Source: an uncultured Blautia sp.
GTDB taxonomy: Bacteria; Bacillota; Clostridia; Lachnospirales; Lachnospiraceae
Direction of reading: 5' to 3'
NCBI RefSeq assembly: GCF_934372025.1
Contig: NZ_CAKROJ010000032.1
Location: 1-26,803, forward strand
DNA: 26,803 nucleotides
Positions 22,754-26,803 of the stretch are shown here, piece after piece. Below the pieces are notes generated by a model that saw nothing but the letters and a program-made list of their open reading frames with translations, had not been told where the DNA came from and did no database searches. The translations under genes and the position numbers were made by a program. How positions within the stretch are numbered: position 1 is the first letter of the stretch; each line of letters begins with the position of its first letter.

Positions 22754-24847
22754 ATGGAATTGACCCCTAAAGCAAAACGAATGCTGCAGATTCTGCTGCA
22801 GACAGATGGTACGATGACGATGCAGGCTCTTGCAGATCAGATGAAAGTCAGTAAAAGAACAGCGCAGAGAGAGATGGATGATATCAGCAGTTTTCTGAAA
22901 GGTACAGGGGTCAATCTGATCACCAAAATGGGAAAGGGAATCTGGCTGGATGGTGAAACTGACAAAAAACAGGCACTGTTGTCGGAACTCACAAAATCTG
23001 AGGTCTATGACGCAGGAAACCGGGAAGAGCGTAGAAAACGTCTGATCCTTGAGATATTAAAAGAAAAAGATCTAAAAAAACTATGCTACTACAGTAGCAG
23101 ATTTAAAGTAAGTGAATCCACGATCAGTGGTGATCTGGAGGCAGTTGAAAGCTGGTTTGCACAGTATGGAATAAGAATCATAAGAAAATCAGGCAGTGGA
23201 ATCGAAGTAGCAGGAGACGAAACCGATTACAGAAGGGCAATCCGGGTATTTATAGAAGAAAATATCGATACAGCTTTTTTGAAGGAAGTGTATGAATATG
23301 AAGATATCCCTGATTTTGACAGAACGATAAAAGGAGGAACTATTCAGAATATCTTCAATCAGGATATTCTGAAGCAGGTGGTTGAATGTGTTGCAGAATA
23401 TGAAGATAAACAGCTTGAAAAGCTGACAGAATCAGCATATTCAGGTTTGATCATCCACGTTACGATCGCGGTGAATCGTATCCTCAAAGGTGAGATCATA
23501 GAAAAAGAGTGCGGAATAGAAGAGGATGTTTTACGGGATAAGGATTATGCTCTGGCAGAAGAACTTTCAAAAAGTCTGGCGAAAAAATTCGATATTGAGA
23601 TTCCAAAAGTAGAGACATTTTATATCTATCTTCACCTGAAAGGTGCAAAACACGAAAAAGTTCAGTGGGATAAAGATAATATCCATGAAGAAACTGGTAA
23701 GAAAATGCTGCGTATTGTCAATGAGATGATCGATGTTTTTGATCCGAAAGATGCCTGGCTGTATAAACAGGATAATGAATTTATACAGGGGCTTCTGGCG
23801 CATTTGCAGCCGACAATGATCCGTCTTTTGTATAAGATGAAAATACACAATCCGGTCCTGGATACAGTGAAACAGGAATATATAGATATTTATCAGAAAT
23901 GTGTGGAGGCATCGAAGGTTCTGGAAAAATATCTGGATCGAGAAATTCCAGAGGATGAGATTGGATTTCTGGCAATCCATTTTGGAGCAGCAAAGGTAAG
24001 ATTGGAAAGTCAGAGGGAGAAGCTTCGCCCAGTTCATGTAGGCGTGGTCTGTGCCAGTGGAATCGGCATATCCAGACTGATGTCAAGCAGACTGAAGCAG
24101 GCATTCAGAGACAGGATTCAGCTTACAGTCTATGGAAAAAGAGACGTTACTCCTTATATTACAGCCAAAACGGATTTTTTTGTATCAAGCATTTCTATGG
24201 AGAAAACAGAGATACCAACCGTATTTGTAAATCCGTTTCTGAATGACGAAGATATGGAAGAAATCCATAAACTGGTACATCAGTATGAAAGACTGCCAGA
24301 AAAGAGCCAGGAACAGGATACATTTTCTTTACAGCTGGAGAAAATAAATCTTGTTACAGCGCAGATCAATGCTGTCATTAAATATATGGATATTTTCGAT
24401 GTGGAGGCAGATATTGATTTTGACAGTCTTCTGAAGGTGATAGGAGAACGGTTGTCGCCTTATCAGGATCGAAAAGACATTATTATAAGAGATATTCGCA
24501 ACAGAGAGCAGATTGCATCCCAGGTATTTGCGGAATTTGGATTTGCGCTCCTGCATTCAAGAAGTCAGGGAGTGATACGTCCGACACTTGCAATCTGTCT
24601 GCCGGGAGAAGCTGGCCATTTTACAGATCCTTATTTCAAAGATATAAAGATTGTTTTTGTAATGTTGATCCCGGAAGATGAAAATATTGATATCAATGGA
24701 GAGATACTGGGATATCTGAGCAGTACTCTGATGGAAGAAGAAACACTGGAAGAGATCATTGCGGGAAATGGTAAAGAAGAGATTCAGAACATCGTTTCAG
24801 GATATCTTAAAAGATTTTTTCAGGAATATCTGGAAATGATAAGATAA
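22754..24847 (+). CDS. PRD-containing transcriptional regulator, BglG/MtlR type with EIIB and EIIA domains
   Basis: This 697-residue protein has an N-terminal HTH (about 8-45; ALADQMKVSKRTAQREMDDI) and a second HTH (about 95-150). PRD1 has His235 and His294, PRD2 has His350 and His409, a GatB-like EIIB domain has Cys433 (VVCASGIGISRLM), and an EIIA type-2 domain has His601 (LLHSRSQGV). All phosphorylation residues are present. MtlR-type proteins are DNA-binding activators whose activity is set by HPr- and EII-dependent phosphorylation, so it most likely controls this PTS operon. It starts 62 bp after the dehydrogenase with GAGGTGATG upstream and is the last gene before the terminator. It is DNA-binding, not RNA-binding: the N-terminus is HTH, not a CAT domain. 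Confidence 0.92.
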   Translation: MELTPKAKRMLQILLQTDGTMTMQALADQMKVSKRTAQREMDDISSFLKGTGVNLITKMGKGIWLDGETDKKQALLSELTKSEVYDAGNREERRKRLILEILKEKDLKKLCYYSSRFKVSESTISGDLEAVESWFAQYGIRIIRKSGSGIEVAGDETDYRRAIRVFIEENIDTAFLKEVYEYEDIPDFDRTIKGGTIQNIFNQDILKQVVECVAEYEDKQLEKLTESAYSGLIIHVTIAVNRILKGEIIEKECGIEEDVLRDKDYALAEELSKSLAKKFDIEIPKVETFYIYLHLKGAKHEKVQWDKDNIHEETGKKMLRIVNEMIDVFDPKDAWLYKQDNEFIQGLLAHLQPTMIRLLYKMKIHNPVLDTVKQEYIDIYQKCVEASKVLEKYLDREIPEDEIGFLAIHFGAAKVRLESQREKLRPVHVGVVCASGIGISRLMSSRLKQAFRDRIQLTVYGKRDVTPYITAKTDFFVSSISMEKTEIPTVFVNPFLNDEDMEEIHKLVHQYERLPEKSQEQDTFSLQLEKINLVTAQINAVIKYMDIFDVEADIDFDSLLKVIGERLSPYQDRKDIIIRDIRNREQIASQVFAEFGFALLHSRSQGVIRPTLAICLPGEAGHFTDPYFKDIKIVFVMLIPEDENIDINGEILGYLSSTLMEEETLEEIIAGNGKEEIQNIVSGYLKRFFQEYLEMIR

Positions 24848-24854
24848 TAGACAA

Positions 24855-24897
24855 AGAAGAGGTTTTTGTTCGAATTTGGGACAGAACCTCTTTTTTG
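24855..24897 (+). terminator. Terminator of the PTS operon
   Basis: AAGAGG (24857-24862) plus the following T-rich bases pair with AACCTCTT (24885-24892) and the preceding GGGACAG, with one bulge and some G-U pairs. The 3' side runs into TTTTTT. Confidence 0.8.
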
Positions 24898-24901
24898 TTA
24901 C

Positions 24902-25016
24902 ATGACAGTAAAAAGACGAGAATGATATAATACTAACAAAAAGATTTTGAGAACACAAAAATTTTTTGAATAAATTATACAAATGCATTGTGAAAAATAA
25001 ACAAATGTGTTAAAAT
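24902..25016 (+). promoter_or_regulatory. Two tandem promoters for the ATP synthase operon
   Basis: P1: ATGACA (24902-24907), 18-bp spacer, and a perfect TATAAT (24926-24931) with an extended TGA before it. P2: TTGTGA (24988-24993), 17-bp spacer, TAAAAT (25011-25016). P1 would give a leader of about 135 bases and P2 about 50 bases before atpZ. The region between is very AT-rich and may help promoter strength. Confidence 0.6.
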
Positions 25017-25071
25017 TTGACTATGTGCAACAGAAATAATAGATAAAAATTGGTGAAAAAGGAGAATCATA

Positions 25072-25335
25072 TTGAAACAGTGGTCAGAAATCCTGCGAAA
25101 CGTCACAATGCTTTCGCAGCTTGGACTGTCATTTATAACACCGCTTCTTCTGTGTCTGGCGCTCTGCTGGTTCATTATCTCGAAGACCGGTGTTGGCGGA
25201 TGGATCTATATTCCGGGATTTTTCTTCGGACTTGGCGGATCAGCAACGGTGGCATATAAGTTTTACCTCTCTGTTGACCGACAGCAAAAGAAGAAAAAGA
25301 AAAAAGATAAGATTTATTTTAACAGACATTTATAA
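25072..25335 (+). CDS. atpZ: AtpZ/AtpI-family protein at the head of the ATP synthase operon
   Basis: This 87-residue protein has two membrane helices (about 13-36 and 43-64) and a very basic tail with a Lys run (DRQQKKKKKKDK). This is the shape of AtpZ (ATPase_gene1 family), which with AtpI is thought to help c-ring assembly or Mg2+/Ca2+ supply. The start is TTG 25072, set by GGAG 7 bases upstream. The next in-frame ATG (25108) has no ribosome site and would cut the N-terminus. A TTG start may lower its yield relative to the enzyme subunits. Confidence 0.78.
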   Translation: MKQWSEILRNVTMLSQLGLSFITPLLLCLALCWFIISKTGVGGWIYIPGFFFGLGGSATVAYKFYLSVDRQQKKKKKKDKIYFNRHL

Positions 25336-25361
25336 ATACTGACATGGAGGACATAAGGAAT

Positions 25362-25781
25362 ATGAGCAAAGTTTTTGACAGCGTGCAGCCGGCAGTAAAA
25401 AAGGAAACTAAGAGAGTTGTGGGGATGACAGGGATTGGTCTGATCCTGATGTGGATCCTTTTTGCAGTACTTCACTTTGCAATGCCGGACAAAGTGCCGT
25501 TGGATTATACCGTATTTCTGGGAGGTATCGGAGGCGGACTGATCGCAGTCCTGAATTTCTTTCTGATGGGACTGGCTGTTCAGAAAGCAGCTTCAGCGAC
25601 AGATGAGGGAACTGCGAGAATGAAACTCAAAGCCAGTTATTCACAGCGTTTTTTGATGCAGATCCTGTGGGTGATCCTGGCAATCGTCGCACCGTGTTTC
25701 CATTTTGTTGCGGGAATTGCTCCACTTTTATTTCCGGGAACGGGAATAAAGATCATGGGGATATTTCATAATAAAATATAA
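25362..25781 (+). CDS. atpI: ATP synthase subunit I-like (AtpI) membrane protein
   Basis: This 139-residue protein has four hydrophobic segments in two pairs: GMTGIGLILMWILFAVLHF, FLGGIGGGLIAVLNFFLMGL, then two near the C-terminus. That is the ATP synthase I family topology, and its position directly before atpB agrees. AtpI acts as a c-ring assembly factor in some bacteria. I favour ATG 25362 (GGAGG 11 bases and AAGGA just upstream) over ATG 25344, which overlaps the ribosome site. Sequence conservation in this family is low, so the name rests mainly on topology and position. Confidence 0.75.
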   Translation: MSKVFDSVQPAVKKETKRVVGMTGIGLILMWILFAVLHFAMPDKVPLDYTVFLGGIGGGLIAVLNFFLMGLAVQKAASATDEGTARMKLKASYSQRFLMQILWVILAIVAPCFHFVAGIAPLLFPGTGIKIMGIFHNKI

Positions 25782-25818
25782 GACGGAAAACTGATATAGA
25801 TGGGAGGTGAATGAATGT

Positions 25819-26577
25819 ATGGAACTGGATATTAATGGGGCGAAGATATTATTTACTTTACCCATTGACCTGCCGGTTCTGGGACCTTTAAGAATCAGTG
25901 AGACCATGGTAGTAAGCTGGATTGTTATGCTGCTGATCACAGGAGTGTGTATCTGGCTGACGCATGATCTCAAAGAAGAAAATATCTCTAAACGGCAGGC
26001 TTTGGCAGAAATGCTGGTAGAGATGGCAAACAAATTTGTTGTCGGCAATATGGGCGAGAAGTTCAGATATATGATTCCGTTTGTTGCAGCACTTTTTGCA
26101 ACAAGTGTGGTATCGAACCTGATCAGTCTCGTGGGACTTCGAAGTCCGACTTCAGACCTGTCGACAGAGGCAGCGTGGGCAGTCGTGGTATTTATCATGA
26201 TCACCGCGCAGAAGATCAAGACCAGTGGTTTCGGTGGATATCTCAAAGGATTTACACAGCCGATTCCGGTCATGACACCATTTAATGTTCTTTCTGAACT
26301 GGCAACACCGGTAAGTATGGCGTGTCGTCATTTCGGAAATATTCTTTCCGGTGTTGTAATCAATGGTCTGATCTATGGAGCGCTGGCAGTGGCAAGTTCT
26401 GCACTTCTGGGACTGATCCCGGGACTTGTTGGAGATGTCTTGTCACAGATACCTGTTCTTGATGTAGGTATCCCGGCTATTTTATCTGTATATTTTGACT
26501 GGTTCTCAGGAATTATGCAGGCATTTATTTTCTGTATGCTGACAGTTATGTACATCGCAAACGCAGCAGAGGAGTAA
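25819..26577 (+). CDS. atpB: ATP synthase F0 subunit a
   Basis: Subunit a forms the proton or sodium half-channels against the c ring. The 252 residues hold about five to six helices. The conserved fourth-helix region reads LSELATPVSMACRHFGNILSG, with the essential Arg in CRHFGN (classically LRLFGN). The C-terminal helix FDWFSGIMQAFIFCMLTVMY is also typical. ATG 25819 lies 8 bases after GGGAGGTGA; the in-frame GTG 25807 is inside that ribosome site. The order atpZ-atpI-atpB followed by atpE is standard, but here 215 non-coding bases separate atpB from the next start. The coupling ion cannot be decided without subunit c. Confidence 0.93.
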   Translation: MELDINGAKILFTLPIDLPVLGPLRISETMVVSWIVMLLITGVCIWLTHDLKEENISKRQALAEMLVEMANKFVVGNMGEKFRYMIPFVAALFATSVVSNLISLVGLRSPTSDLSTEAAWAVVVFIMITAQKIKTSGFGGYLKGFTQPIPVMTPFNVLSELATPVSMACRHFGNILSGVVINGLIYGALAVASSALLGLIPGLVGDVLSQIPVLDVGIPAILSVYFDWFSGIMQAFIFCMLTVMYIANAAEE

Positions 26578-26584
26578 CAAAAAC

Positions 26585-26757
26585 GTTACTGTTTACAGGT
26601 AATATTCCGCGAGGTGTTTTGCTATGTATATGGCAAAATCCCGAGACATACGGGGCAAAATCCCATCACCGAAGGTGATATGGAATGGATTTTGACCAAG
26701 TTGCTGTGAACGGAGTGAACAGTAACACAAAAAGCGGATATGGGGAATCCGCGGGAT
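26585..26757. repeat. Highly structured intergenic element between atpB and the next atp gene
   Basis: GTTACTGTTTAC (26585-26596) pairs with GTGAACAGTAAC (26715-26726). GGCAAAATCCC occurs directly repeated at 26632-26642 and 26654-26664; the second copy pairs with GGATTTTGACC (26687-26697) and encloses the hairpin ATCACC-GAA-GGTGAT. Another hairpin is GCGGAT (26734-26739) with ATCCGC (26747-26752). The 8-bp pairing 26604-26611 with 26750-26757 crosses the outer stem. No T run follows, so it is not a standard terminator. The compact, palindromic build resembles dispersed intergenic repeats of Lachnospiraceae; that is memory-based inference. Confidence 0.6.
26624..26695 (+). other. Possible 23-codon ORF inside the structured element
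   Basis: ATG 26624 is preceded by GAGGTG (26611-26616) 7 bases upstream and the frame runs to TGA at 26693-26695. The peptide begins MYMAKSRDIRGK, is basic, and has no membrane segment. Codon order follows the palindromes, so it may be a chance by-product of the repeat. I do not recognise it. Confidence 0.2.
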
Positions 26758-26792
26758 AAGAAAAAACAAAGATATTACAGGAGGTTTTTATT

Positions 26793-26803
26793 ATGGATTT
26801 TCA
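26793..26803 (+). CDS. atpE: Start of the next ATP synthase gene, expected subunit c (truncated by window end)
   Basis: ATG 26793 has AGGAGG (26779-26784) 8 bases upstream and only the residues Met-Asp-Phe and part of a fourth codon are visible. Subunit c normally follows subunit a in this operon, so atpE is the likely identity, but the sequence itself cannot show it. Confidence 0.5.

Noticed and set aside
18807..24847. PTS operon controlled by an RNA antiterminator site (RAT), as for BglG
   Set aside because: The regulator has HTH domains, not the RNA-binding CAT domain, and I saw no RAT/terminator pair in the leader.
25811..25818. ATG 25811 as start of subunit a
   Set aside because: It is in a different frame; ATG 25819 is in frame and lies 8 bases from the ribosome site.

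Overview
The window looks like a chromosomal segment of a low-to-moderate GC Firmicute, most likely a gut Lachnospiraceae (Blautia/Dorea/Ruminococcus-like). Grounds for this are strong GGAGG ribosome sites before most genes, a Wood-Ljungdahl-type MetF end, an F-type ATP synthase operon that opens with atpZ and an atpI-like gene, a BioY-led biotin operon, and a family-42 beta-galactosidase. The genus call is inference. No rRNA, tRNA, CRISPR array, transposase or phage gene was seen.

Layout. 1-425: end of a metF-like gene and its terminator. 465-4019: biotin operon bioY-bioB-bioD-bioA, with a promoter overlapped by a textbook BirA operator and a shared convergent terminator. 4025-8424: a ROK-family regulator (minus strand) divergent from a fructuronate/mannitol-type dehydrogenase and a GntP permease, with three ACGTAAG repeats at exact 13-bp steps between them. 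8430-8993: a single VOC-fold gene with its own promoter and terminator. 9071-13428: nucleoside salvage operon (uridine phosphorylase, cytidine deaminase, adenosine deaminase, phosphopentomutase, purine nucleoside phosphorylase). 13451-14981: a decayed AAA-ATPase-like/PD-(D/E)XK gene on the minus strand. 15174-17225: an intracellular GH42 beta-galactosidase. 17224-18591: a MATE exporter (minus). 18731-24897: a PTS operon with EIIA, P-loop kinase, EIICB, zinc dehydrogenase and PRD regulator. Its gene content matches the cryptic E. coli cmtAB-ygg locus. 24902 to the end: start of the ATP synthase operon (atpZ, atpI-like, atpB, first bases of the next gene).

How the genes work together. The biotin genes make biotin from KAPA or import it, but no KAPA synthase is present. 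The nucleoside operon turns ribonucleosides into free bases plus ribose-1-phosphate and then ribose-5-phosphate. The PTS operon should import and phosphorylate a polyol or sugar, oxidise it, and possibly phosphorylate it again, under control of a regulator that senses PTS phosphorylation.

The most unusual sequence is the 215-bp, highly structured non-coding stretch between atpB and the next ATP synthase gene. It resembles a dispersed intergenic repeat and sits inside a core operon. Other points of interest are the 13-bp phased repeats, two near-identical terminators 8 kb apart, and the palindrome between the MATE gene and the PTS operon. I found no clear candidate for a wholly new multi-gene system; the PTS-kinase-dehydrogenase operon is the least characterised one.
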